DNA of 64,000 nt from Methylobacterium brachythecii (GTDB lineage Bacteria > Pseudomonadota > Alphaproteobacteria > Rhizobiales > Beijerinckiaceae), in assembly GCF_014196345.1 (NCBI RefSeq), contig NZ_JACIDN010000003.1:1-64000 (forward strand), written 5' to 3'. This document shows positions 6,497 to 13,337 of this stretch, in pieces. How positions within the stretch are numbered: the stretch's first letter is position 1; each line of letters starts with the position of its first letter. The position numbers and the translations under genes are program-made. The notes under the pieces were generated by a model. It was not told the origin of the DNA. It was given only the letters and a program-made list of their open reading frames with translations, and did not search any database.

Positions 6497-7543
6497 CTAC
6501 GCGGCGGTGGCGGCCGGAGCCTCGACCGCACTGAAGCGGAAGGTCGTGCCGTCCACCCACATCCGATGCATTACCACCGCCATCTTGCGAGCCAGCGCCA
6601 CGGTCGCGCGCTTGTTGCCCTGTCGCTGTGCCACCTTCGTCGCCCACGCCTTCAGCCCGGACCACTTCTTGACACGGTGCAGCATGACGTGTGCCGCCTC
6701 GAACAGCGCGGCGCGCGCCTCCGTATCGCCCGTCTTGGTGATCCTCCCGTTCCGGTCGATCTCGCCGGATTGATGCTTGCGCGGCACCAATCCGAGGATC
6801 GCCCCGACCGAGCGCGACTTGGCGAACCGGGCCGGGTTCTCAATGGCCGCAATGAAGGACAGGCTAACCACCGCGCCGACGCCTGGCACCGTCATCAGTC
6901 TGCGGCAGACCGAGTGCTCGCGGGCGATCTCCAGCACCATGCGGTTGAGTCGGTCGAGCGAGAGCAGCATCGCCGCGTGCGCCTGCAATAGCACGTCGAG
7001 GATGGCAGCCACGCGTGGCAGGTCGGCCGTCAGCTCGCGCACCCGCTCCGAGAAGGTCCGGCGCTTGGCCGTGCCGAGCTTGATCCCGAACAGACAGAGT
7101 GAACCACGAATCTGGTTCTCGACGTCGCCGATCTTCAGCACCAGCGTTTTGCGGCTGGTCAGCAAGGTCCTCAACTCCATCGTCCGACGTGCCTTCACGT
7201 GGACTTGCCGGAACCAGCCTGTGCGCAGCATTTGCGCAAGGCCGCGTGCGTCATTGCGGTCGGTCTCGTGGGTCATCGCGACCATCGCGGCGCGGGCGTG
7301 ACGCGCGTCCATGCAGACGACATTGGGCACGCCGAGTTCGGTCATCTCCTCAAAGAGCCAGCCTGCAAGCGCGCCGGTCTCCAGGCCGACACGGGTCAGC
7401 GGTAGACCGAGTGCGTCGAGCCATGTGGCCAGCGCCTCTGGCTCGCTCGCGACCTTGGCCTCCCGGACGATCTTCCCGTCTTCATCGACGACGCACACCG
7501 AGGTCTCGGCCAGCGAGACATCGAGACCGGCATAGTAGCGCAT
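6497..7543 (-). CDS. IS110 family transposase
   Basis: This 348-residue protein starts at ATG 7543. The N-terminal RuvC-like DEDD domain shows D in YAGLDVS, E in VGLETGAL, and D/D in CMDARHA and ETDRNDARGLAQML. The C-terminal transposase_20 domain shows TVPGVGAVVSLSFIAAIENP, then SRSVGAILGLVPRKHQSG with the catalytic serine region. Length is typical and the frame intact, so it may be active. It acts as an RNA-guided recombinase in this family (IS621 precedent). It is the only protein of the element. Confidence 0.95.
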   Translation of the reverse strand: MRYYAGLDVSLAETSVCVVDEDGKIVREAKVASEPEALATWLDALGLPLTRVGLETGALAGWLFEEMTELGVPNVVCMDARHARAAMVAMTHETDRNDARGLAQMLRTGWFRQVHVKARRTMELRTLLTSRKTLVLKIGDVENQIRGSLCLFGIKLGTAKRRTFSERVRELTADLPRVAAILDVLLQAHAAMLLSLDRLNRMVLEIAREHSVCRRLMTVPGVGAVVSLSFIAAIENPARFAKSRSVGAILGLVPRKHQSGEIDRNGRITKTGDTEARAALFEAAHVMLHRVKKWSGLKAWATKVAQRQGNKRATVALARKMAVVMHRMWVDGTTFRFSAVEAPAATAA

Positions 7544-8836
7544 GAGCCTGCTCCCGGATGATCGGTCGCGGGCTCTGATCCCGGCAGACCGGATGGCACC
7601 TCAGGCAGCTTGCCACGATCCGCGACGTGGGGAAGGCTGGCGACGGCCCGATTACCCGATCTGCGCCATCGCCCGCACCGCTGAGGCCAAGGCGCTCGGG
7701 ATCAAGATGGGCGACCCCTACTTCAAGATCCGCGAGCTCTGCCGATCAAAGGGCGTGCGCGTATTCTCCTCGAACTACACGCTCTATGGAGACATGTCGG
7801 CGCGCATTAACGCGATCTATCGAGACGCTGCCCCGAGGGTCGAGGTCTACTCGATCGACGAGAGCTTTCTCGACCTGTCCGATGTGCGTGAGGGCGAGCG
7901 CGTCGGCCTCGCTCGCGACATTCGCTCGACGGTCCGCGCCTGGACCGGCATCCCGACCTGCGTTGGCATCGGCCCGACGAAGACGCTGGCGAAACTCGCC
8001 AATCACATCGCCAAGTCGGTCGCCGAGCTTGGCGGTGTCTGCGATCTCACCGACCCGACAACCTACGATTTCTGGCTGCCCCGTATCCACGTCGGCGAGC
8101 TGTGGGGCGTCGGCCGAGCATCACTCGCAAAGCTCGAGGCGATGGGCGTCGACTCGGTCGCCGACCTACGCGACCTCGACACCCGTTCGGTGCGCAAGGC
8201 GCTGACCGTCGTCGGCGAACGCATGATTCACGAACTGCGCGGCCAGTCCTGCCTTTCCCTCGAAGCGCTGCCTGCAGTGCGGAAGGGCTGCGCGGTGACG
8301 CGTTCGTTCGGTAACCGCGTGGAAGATCGGGCGCGGCTAGAGCAGGCCGTGGCCACTCACGCAACGCGACTGGGCGAAAAGCTACGACGCGAAGGTCTCG
8401 GCACCGACCACGTCACGGTTTTCTTCCATACCTCGGAGCACGATCGGGACAGCCCACAGCGCTCAGTCTCCACGGTCGTGACGCTCCCGGAAGCCTCGAA
8501 CGACACGATGGCGCTGATCAAAGCGGCGCTGCATGGCGTCGCGCGGACCTGGCGACCGCAGGGTGATCCGCCCTGGCGCTACAGCAAGGCCGGCGTGATC
8601 ACCGTCGACTTGGTGCCACTAGAGAAGAGCCAGCGCGCTCTCATCGGCCAACTCGACCGTGAGCACGGCGCGGCGCTGATGGCGGCGATGGATACCTGCA
8701 ATGCTCGCTTCGGCCGCGGCGCCGTCGTCCCGGCGCGGGCTGGGCTGGAACGGGCACGTGCTGGCTGGTCGACGAAGTTCGAGATGCGGACGCCGCACTA
8801 CACGACGCAGATCGACGAACTACCGGTCGCAACCGC

Positions 8837-9061
8837 CTAGGCTGAATCGCTTTCGTCCAGGTTAGGTGGAAGCCGGCGCCTGATCTCCATCATCACCGGG
8901 CCGTGCTCGCTGTCTTCCCAGACTGCAGCGAGCCCGACATGCGCGAGTTCAAGATCGACTTGCCGAGCTTGGCGCTCCGGCGAATAGATACGATTGATGC
9001 GGTCGAGCGCTTCCTGCGGGAGGTAGGTCGCGAGAACGTCGATGGGGATTCGATCAGTCAT
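8837..9061 (-). CDS. small hypothetical protein
   Basis: This 74-residue protein starts at ATG 9061 (MTDRIPIDVLATYLPQEALD). It has a helical RINRIYSPERQARQVDLELAH segment and ends acidic (PPNLDESDSA). Its stop overlaps the umuC stop by four bases in convergent orientation. Codon use is that of a real gene, but the ribosome binding site is weak. No named domain was recognised. Confidence 0.6.
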   Translation of the reverse strand: MTDRIPIDVLATYLPQEALDRINRIYSPERQARQVDLELAHVGLAAVWEDSEHGPVMMEIRRRLPPNLDESDSA

Positions 9062-9090
9062 GACGCCGCTTGGTGCTTACCGGGCGCCGA

Positions 9091-9282
9091 TCACTCGCAC
9101 TCACCCTTGGCTTCGACCTCGGGCGGACACTCGACGGGCTTGAGAAAGCCTTGCTGAGTCAGCCAGTCCCCAAGGATCGCGTTCACGGCTTCGTTCTGAC
9201 TTTGCTTCGGCTCCTGGGCGGCAATGAAGCGGTCGATCGCTTCGTTGATTTCAGGGGTCAGGGTGACGGTGTTCGCGGCCAT
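9091..9282 (-). CDS. ribbon-helix-helix-like small protein
   Basis: This 63-residue protein starts at ATG 9282 with AGGAGAA six bases upstream, which rules out longer starts. TVTLTPEINEAIDRFIAAQ followed by SQNEAVNAILGDWLTQ fits a short beta strand and two helices, as in Arc/CopG-type or antitoxin DNA-binding proteins. A Cys-containing acidic tail (ECPPEVEAKGECE) follows. No toxin gene is adjacent, since the neighbour at 8837 has no toxin signature. A regulatory or antitoxin role is inference. Confidence 0.65.
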   Translation of the reverse strand: MAANTVTLTPEINEAIDRFIAAQEPKQSQNEAVNAILGDWLTQQGFLKPVECPPEVEAKGECE

Positions 9283-9375
9283 GAGGTTCTCCTGCGCGAT
9301 CAACGGGAGATGTCCCCGCTCCGATCCATGCGAACTCTCGCGGCAGCTACGGGTTTTCAGGCAGGAGGCAATGAA

Positions 9376-9564
9376 ATGGCCGAAAAGCTGGATCCGAACC
9401 GCGTGATCGAACTTACGCGGGAGGGAACCCGCGTTCGAGCGTCCGGTCGACCTAAGGACGCCTGCCCCTACCCACTCGACTCGCCAGAACGCATCGCATG
9501 GATGGAGGGCTTCGACGGCGAGCAAGCGGATCAAGCACCCGATCTGCCGATGGACCAAATCTGA
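9376..9564 (+). CDS. ribosome modulation factor (RMF)-like small protein
   Basis: This 62-residue protein starts at ATG 9376 with AGGAGG seven bases upstream. An out-of-frame ATG at 9371 is ignored. TREGTRVRASGRPKDACPYP then RIAWMEGFDGE aligns closely with the E. coli RMF core (GYQAG.AGRSKEMCPY ... QWLGGW), including the CPY triplet. RMF inactivates ribosomes as 100S dimers. Whether this relative binds ribosomes is untested here. It lies 25 bp upstream of the SRAP gene and may be co-transcribed with it. Paralogue at 528-704. Confidence 0.72.
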   Translation: MAEKLDPNRVIELTREGTRVRASGRPKDACPYPLDSPERIAWMEGFDGEQADQAPDLPMDQI

Positions 9565-9589
9565 AGCCAGCCAGAGGCAGACTACCGGA

Positions 9590-10252
9590 ATGTGCGGACG
9601 CTTTACCCAATATCCGACCTGGGCTCAGGTTCACGAGGCGATGAGCATCATCGGCCCGCGGCGAAACCTGCGCGCCCGCTACAACATCGCTCCAACCACG
9701 ACCGTCGAGGCGGTTCGTCAGGGCGAGGAAGGACGCGAGATCGTTCCGATGCGCTGGGGGCTCGTCCCAATGTGGTGGAAGAAGCCGCTAAAGAGCGTGC
9801 CGGCGACCTTCAACGCCCGCGCCGAGACCGTGGCCGAGAAGCCCATGTTCCGCGACGCGTTCAAGAAGCGGCGGTGCATCATCCCTGCGAGCGGTTTCTA
9901 CGAATGGACCGGCGAGAAGGGTGACAAGCAGCCGCATCTCTTCACTGCGGCCGACGATGCCCCCGTATTGGCGATCGCAGGCCTATGGGACCGTTGGAGC
10001 GACCCGGATGGCGAGCAAATGCTCTCCTGCACGATGGTCGTCACAGAGCCGTCGGATTGGATGGAGCCCTATCACGACCGCATGCCGGTGATCCTCGACG
10101 GCAAGCAGATCGACGCTTGGCTCGACGGCTCGGCCGGCACCGAGATCCTGAAACCAGCTGAGGAGAGCGCGCTAAAGGAATTCCCGGTCTCGAAGCGCGT
10201 CAACAAGGTCGGTAATGACGATGACCCGACCTTGATTGAGGAAGCCGCCTAA
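9590..10252 (+). CDS. SOS response-associated (SRAP) protein, YedK/HMCES-like
   Basis: This 220-residue protein begins MCGRFTQ. After removal of Met1, Cys2 is the catalytic residue that forms a thiazolidine crosslink with abasic sites in single-stranded DNA. Family residues are present: N in TFNARAET, E in PASGFYEWTGEK, and H in PYHDRMP. The length matches YedK (222 aa). The role is to shield abasic sites at stalled forks. Its presence beside umuDC gives a small DNA-damage cluster on this island. No LexA box was seen directly upstream, so it may be read with the RMF-like gene. Confidence 0.92.
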   Translation: MCGRFTQYPTWAQVHEAMSIIGPRRNLRARYNIAPTTTVEAVRQGEEGREIVPMRWGLVPMWWKKPLKSVPATFNARAETVAEKPMFRDAFKKRRCIIPASGFYEWTGEKGDKQPHLFTAADDAPVLAIAGLWDRWSDPDGEQMLSCTMVVTEPSDWMEPYHDRMPVILDGKQIDAWLDGSAGTEILKPAEESALKEFPVSKRVNKVGNDDDPTLIEEAA

Positions 10253-10294
10253 GGCCGAGGCGATCAGAGAATACCGAAACGTTACTCGGCCAGC

Positions 10295-10462
10295 TTATTG
10301 TTCCTCCGCGGCAACAGCCAGAACCGCGGCAATTGCATTCTGCAGTTCCGCGATTTGTCGAAGCGTAGGAGCAGCTGGAATTATATTCAGCTCGGCCGCT
10401 TCCATAATTAGCTCGCGCTGACGAGCTTTCAGGCGTGCGAGAAGGACTTCGAGCTTTTCCAT
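10295..10462 (-). CDS. 55-residue coiled-coil-like small protein
   Basis: The product runs from ATG 10462 to TAA 10295-10297. It is helical throughout (MEKLEVLLARLKARQRELI ... LRQIAELQNAIAAVLAVAAEE) with heptad-like leucines, suggesting a coiled coil. TAGGTG lies seven bases before the start. It is convergent with the SRAP gene, 42 bp away. No family was recognised; dimerisation is inference. Confidence 0.6.
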   Translation of the reverse strand: MEKLEVLLARLKARQRELIMEAAELNIIPAAPTLRQIAELQNAIAAVLAVAAEEQ

Positions 10463-10659
10463 GGTGGTCACCTAGAGGCGACCAAGTCCTCTGCCAAGGC
10501 GCAATTGTCCGGAGTTGGGTAGCAAATTTACTACCGCGCCTAACGGTCATCAAATGTTAGAAAAACTACCTTCGCCGAAAAAATTCTGCTTGGGGGTAGT
10601 CGGTCCCGAGATAAGTTCTAAATCCTGGAACGCCGATAACTGACCCGGCAGGGGTATGG

Positions 10660-10842
10660 ATGGCCGAGAAGCAAGACGTCACTGAGTTGGTGGGTGAGCT
10701 TTTCCGGGAGGCGAGAGAGAAGCTTGGACCGAATGCCAGCTTCCGCCTGCGTGTCCTGCTCGACATGGCCTTGGTTGAGCTTGATAGAGAGGCCGCTACA
10801 GCTCCTCGACCTGACAAACCAGCCGAACCTTCAGTGGAGTAA
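10660..10842 (+). CDS. small acidic helical protein
   Basis: This 60-residue protein starts at ATG 10660 (MAEKQDVTELVGELFREAREKL) with GGGG upstream. The predicted helices are followed by a Pro-rich tail (PRPDKPAEPSVE). It overlaps the convergent DUF6894 gene by 47 bp at the 3' ends, so antisense pairing of the two messages is possible. No family was recognised. Confidence 0.6.
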   Translation: MAEKQDVTELVGELFREAREKLGPNASFRLRVLLDMALVELDREAATAPRPDKPAEPSVE

Positions 10843-11026
10843 CGCCGGCTGCATCCCGCACGGTGAGAACGAGGGTAGTTTCCCTAGCGTCGTCTGCCTC
10901 TGCCGCCATGAGTGCTGTCACCACCTTCAGGGCCTCCGCCCGCAGGATCGAGCCGCTTTCAAGGTCTCGCCCAATTTCGTCGCGCAGGTCGACCCCGTCA
11001 TGCACGTCGAAGAAGTATCGGGGCAT
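10796..11026 (-). CDS. DUF6894 family protein
   Basis: This 76-residue protein starts at ATG 11026. MPRYFFDVHDGVDLRDEIGRDL followed by ILRAEALKVVTALM is a textbook DUF6894 sequence. The C-terminal part (LVLTVRDAAGV.PLKVRL) also follows the family pattern of paired beta strands. Function is unknown; the family is expanded in Methylobacterium and often plasmid- or island-borne. Tail-to-tail overlap with 10660-10842 is unusual. Second copy at 1488-1739. Confidence 0.85.
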   Translation of the reverse strand: MPRYFFDVHDGVDLRDEIGRDLESGSILRAEALKVVTALMAAEADDARETTLVLTVRDAAGVTPLKVRLVCQVEEL

Positions 11027-11072
11027 TGAAGCTGTCCTATATGGCGAGACGGAGCCCCCGTTCGTCTTGTTA

Positions 11073-11276
11073 TTATCCTGGAAAATAGTGAAATATTAGG
11101 GGCAGACTACCCGCGTTTTTCGCCGAGCAGCGATACAAAGGATCGATAGTTCCATCCGCCACCTTCGTCAGCGCCCGCGCCACGGCCTTCCCGAGCGCAA
11201 TGGCGTCCTCCTTGATGAGGCACCTTCGAACCGACCGCCGCACTTGGTCTCCTTCGTCGTAGCAGATCGAGCACAC
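11073..11276 (-). CDS. small cysteine-containing hypothetical protein
   Basis: This 67-residue protein starts at GTG 11276 with GGAGAG about eight bases upstream. It begins MCSICYDEGDQVRR and contains a helical KEDAIALGKAVARALTKVAD and a DPLYRCS motif. The N-terminal CxxC plus the later Cys could bind metal. It is downstream of the MAES microprotein operon on the same strand, 78 bp away, and may be its last gene. No family was recognised. Confidence 0.5.
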   Translation of the reverse strand: MCSICYDEGDQVRRSVRRCLIKEDAIALGKAVARALTKVADGTIDPLYRCSAKNAGSLPLIFHYFPG

Positions 11277-11354
11277 CGACGCGCTCTCCGAGTCGCTAAT
11301 GGCGAAGGACTCGCCCGTTGGCCGGATGCGAAGCGACAGGGCGAAGGTCGAGGG

Positions 11355-11519
11355 TCACCGCTTCCGCTTCTCAGCCAGCGCTTTGATCGCGGCCACATAG
11401 AGATCGATGCTCGACGGTGGCACAAAGAACCCCGTCCCGCGGTAGCTCTCCGCGCGCTGGGCGATATTCTCCAAGTCGGCAGCAGTGTAGTCGGCGGGGT
11501 TCTTCAGGGACTCGGCCAT
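11355..11519 (-). CDS. 54-residue soluble microprotein (third gene of MAES operon)
   Basis: From ATG 11519 with GAGG just upstream, the product starts MAESLKNPADYTAADLENIA and ends YVAAIKALAEKRKR. It is a soluble, basic-tailed protein with a predicted two-helix layout. It follows the gene at 11528-11647 by eight bases. Like both upstream genes it begins with M-A-E-S. No database family can be named from sequence alone. Confidence 0.65.
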   Translation of the reverse strand: MAESLKNPADYTAADLENIAQRAESYRGTGFFVPPSSIDLYVAAIKALAEKRKR

Positions 11520-11527
11520 GCCTCAAG

Positions 11528-11647
11528 CTACCACAATCCGATCGCCCTTGATGTCCAGTAGGCCATCGGCAAAACGCTCGCTCCGACCAGAAAGCTGGCG
11601 AGAAGCGTGAAGATCACGGTGCGGAGAGGGGTCGGGGATTCGGCCAT
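11528..11647 (-). CDS. 39-residue membrane microprotein (second gene of MAES operon)
   Basis: From ATG 11647 the product starts MAESPTPLRT, followed by one transmembrane helix (VIFTLLASFLVGASVLPMAY), and ends in WTSRAIGLW. TAGG in the end of the upstream gene can serve as its ribosome binding site. It lies eight bases after the stop of 11656-11766 and eight before the start of 11355-11519. Function is unknown. Confidence 0.6.
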   Translation of the reverse strand: MAESPTPLRTVIFTLLASFLVGASVLPMAYWTSRAIGLW

Positions 11648-11655
11648 GGCGATGC

Positions 11656-11766
11656 CTACCACCAATCGGCCAGCCATCCGATCAGGTAGACAACGAATGC
11701 CACTCCCGCCCAGACGCCCAATGCCGGGAGAACGATAGTCCAGCGGGGCTCGTGAGACTCGGCCAT
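11656..11766 (-). CDS. 36-residue membrane microprotein (first gene of MAES operon)
   Basis: From ATG 11766 the product starts MAESHEPRWT, followed by a hydrophobic helix (IVLPALGVWAGVAFVVYL) and a Trp-rich end (IGWLADWW). It leads a minus-strand operon of three microgenes with identical eight-base gaps. The upstream 178 bp to the divergent secreted-protein gene at 11945 would hold the promoter. Confidence 0.6.
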   Translation of the reverse strand: MAESHEPRWTIVLPALGVWAGVAFVVYLIGWLADWW

Positions 11767-11944
11767 GACCCAGGTTATGCGGGATCGGGCGGGGAGGGGA
11801 GAGTGGCGCGCGAAAACGCAGACAAAGCCCGCTTTGTGTGCGTAAGCGCACAATAAACGTTCATTTCGTCTACAATATGCGCCAACACAGGCCCGCGCGG
11901 TGGCGATTCCCTCCCGGCGCCAGGCAGAGTTGGAGACTGTATCG

Positions 11945-12145
11945 ATGACTGGTCGTATCGCTTTCTTCGCCGTGGCCGTGAGCCTAATGGCCGGCGCCGC
12001 TCAGGCGCAGTCGGTCCCGAACGTGCAGGGACAGCCCGCCTCGGACTTTTTCACCTCGTCGCACTCCGTCAGCCGGCGCGACGTGCCGGTGACGGGTTCG
12101 GTCACGACTCCTGTGCGCCGGAGCATCAAGCGCTCAGCGCGCTGA
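11945..12145 (+). CDS. small secreted protein
   Basis: This 66-residue protein starts at ATG 11945 with GGAGA upstream. It has a clear signal peptide (MTGRIAFFAVAVSLMAGAAQA, cleavage before QSVPN). The mature part is only about 45 residues, polar and ending basic (RRSIKRSAR). It is a one-gene plus-strand unit between two minus-strand groups. Its role is unknown. Confidence 0.65.
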   Translation: MTGRIAFFAVAVSLMAGAAQAQSVPNVQGQPASDFFTSSHSVSRRDVPVTGSVTTPVRRSIKRSAR

Positions 12146-12180
12146 TCGGCGCCACGCGCGCTTCAGTCCGTCGCCCATCT

Positions 12181-12864
12181 TCACTTCCCTCCCTGCGCGG
12201 GGGAGGGGAGCGGGGTGGCGTCAATGTTCGAGCGGATGACGGAAAACGAAACGGCGGCGACCCATGGATTGGCAGCCCAGGCGTCGGGGCCGTTAATCAA
12301 GCCCCACAGCTCGCGGAAGGCCTCGCGCGGTGTCGCGTAGCGCCAACCTTCGCGCTGCCACGTCCAGCGGTCATGCGAAGAACCATCGCCGACCGAGCCG
12401 CGCTCGTAGATGCCTTCCGCTTCTGAGTCGGCCTGGCTGATGTCCTGAAGCCGCTGCACGCGAATATCAGCGACGAGGAGCGTCAGGCGAGACGCCCAGC
12501 GAGGCATGTGGATGGAGGGGCGCCAGCGCGAGATCTCGCCATCGACCGTGCCCTGATCGGCTCGGTAGAAGCCCTTCTCGGCAAACGCTCTCGTGCCCGG
12601 ATCGTTGTGGGTCAGAGCGTCCAGTGGTGCCCATGCCTCGCGGACGTAGAGACGATCGCCGACGACCCAGCGGTGAAGGCGGAGGAGTTCGGCATCGCTG
12701 ATGCTGATCCTGCCGCCAATGCACCCACGAGCGTTCCAGTACGGCCGTCCATCAGTCACAAACGGGTAGGGCTGCGGCTTCAGGATACGCCTCGTCTGCG
12801 TTTTCCGACCGGCGAGCAGAGCCGAGATCATCGGCGCCGAGAAGATGAGGGGACGATCCGTCAT
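12181..12864 (-). CDS. phage-type ASCH/PUA-like protein
   Basis: This 227-residue protein starts at ATG 12864 and opens with PLIFSAPMISALLAGRKTQTRRIL, the conserved beginning of a phage and prophage family with an ASCH-like fold thought to bind RNA or modified nucleic acid. Further family-like segments are VGDRLYVREAWAP and ASRLTLLVADIRVQRLQDIS. The C-terminal residues (PSPAQGGK) are encoded by a G-rich palindrome shared with the next gene. It is the last gene of a minus-strand phage-like run with 12868-13266 and the methyltransferase. The molecular role is inferred from the family only. Confidence 0.75.
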   Translation of the reverse strand: MTDRPLIFSAPMISALLAGRKTQTRRILKPQPYPFVTDGRPYWNARGCIGGRISISDAELLRLHRWVVGDRLYVREAWAPLDALTHNDPGTRAFAEKGFYRADQGTVDGEISRWRPSIHMPRWASRLTLLVADIRVQRLQDISQADSEAEGIYERGSVGDGSSHDRWTWQREGWRYATPREAFRELWGLINGPDAWAANPWVAAVSFSVIRSNIDATPLPSPAQGGK

Positions 12865-12867
12865 CGC

Positions 12868-13266
12868 TCACCGCCCCCGTGCTTGTGCGGGGGAGGGGAC
12901 GGCATCGGGAAGCTCGAAGCGAAGGCGCCGAAGCTTCAGCCGCATCGCACCCGAGTTCCTGACGACCGGACCAGTGTTACCGTCAATGCGGCCGCAGCCC
13001 TCGGTATCGGGATCGGTCGCAAGCGCTTCGATGTCCTCGCACCGAACGGCGAAGCGCTCCCCGACCCCAACGTGGTCCCTGAGCTTTTCCAGATAGCGGC
13101 GGCACGTGTGATAGCTGCCGCTCTTGATGATCTCCGACTCGGTGTAGCGGCCCGCCCATGGCAGGGGGTACGCGTACCCTGCGCTGTCTGGGCGCCAGAG
13201 CGTGATGTACGGGTTCTTCGTCCACTCGCGGCGAAGGTCGACGACGAAATAGAGCTGCTCACCCAC
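12868..13266 (-). CDS. phage-related hypothetical protein
   Basis: This 132-residue protein starts at ATG 13266. YFVVDLRREWTKNPYITLWRP, then YPLPWAGRYTESEI and SYHTCRRYLEKL, make a conserved-looking phage/prophage protein of unknown function. It ends three bases before the ASCH-like gene starts, so the two are one transcript. Its last residues (PSPAQARGR) come from the same kind of G-rich palindrome found at the end of the next gene. Confidence 0.7.
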   Translation of the reverse strand: MGEQLYFVVDLRREWTKNPYITLWRPDSAGYAYPLPWAGRYTESEIIKSGSYHTCRRYLEKLRDHVGVGERFAVRCEDIEALATDPDTEGCGRIDGNTGPVVRNSGAMRLKLRRLRFELPDAVPSPAQARGR

Positions 13267-13337
13267 GGCTCACCCCCTCTCGCTGGTTGATGACCGCGCG
13301 GGAAGGGGTGGGGGAGCCTGCTGGATCTCCATGGCCA

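Larger units (their letters stand above)
5943..7662 (-). mobile_element. IS110-family insertion sequence (IS1111-like) inside umuC
   Basis: The element is 1,720 bp, counting one copy of a CT dinucleotide present at both junctions (5941-5942 and 7661-7662). Uninterrupted umuC has a single CT there. Subterminal inverted repeats TAATCGGGCC (5947-5956) and GGCCCGATTA (7645-7654) lie a few bases inside the ends, as in the IS1111 group. There is no longer target duplication, as expected for IS110 elements. The transposase is on the minus strand. A 554-base non-coding stretch (5943-6496) lies at its 3' side and 117 bases at its 5' side. Confidence 0.88.
5828..8840 (+). pseudogene. umuC: umuC (DNA polymerase V catalytic subunit) split by an IS110 element
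   Basis: The 5' part (5828-5942) encodes [15 protein letters not shown] ... VLSNNDG. The 3' part (7662-8840) resumes with CAIARTAEAKALGIKMGDPYF and carries the Y-family SIDESFLDL, the ADAM-like GIGPTKTLAKLANH, and WGVGRASLAKLEAMG. Joining GATGG-CT-GCGCC restores about 430 codons, the normal UmuC length (E. coli 422). The insertion falls after codon 38, before the catalytic SIDE motif, and shifts frame, so no functional polymerase is expected. The 3' fragment could be expressed from an internal start but would lack the first palm aspartate. Confidence 0.92.

Noticed and set aside
8837..9282. Toxin-antitoxin pair formed by the RHH-like gene and its downstream neighbour
   Set aside because: The RHH-like protein could be an antitoxin, but the neighbour at 8837-9061 shows no RelE, VapC, MazF or HicA feature and the genes do not overlap. 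Not enough to claim a system.
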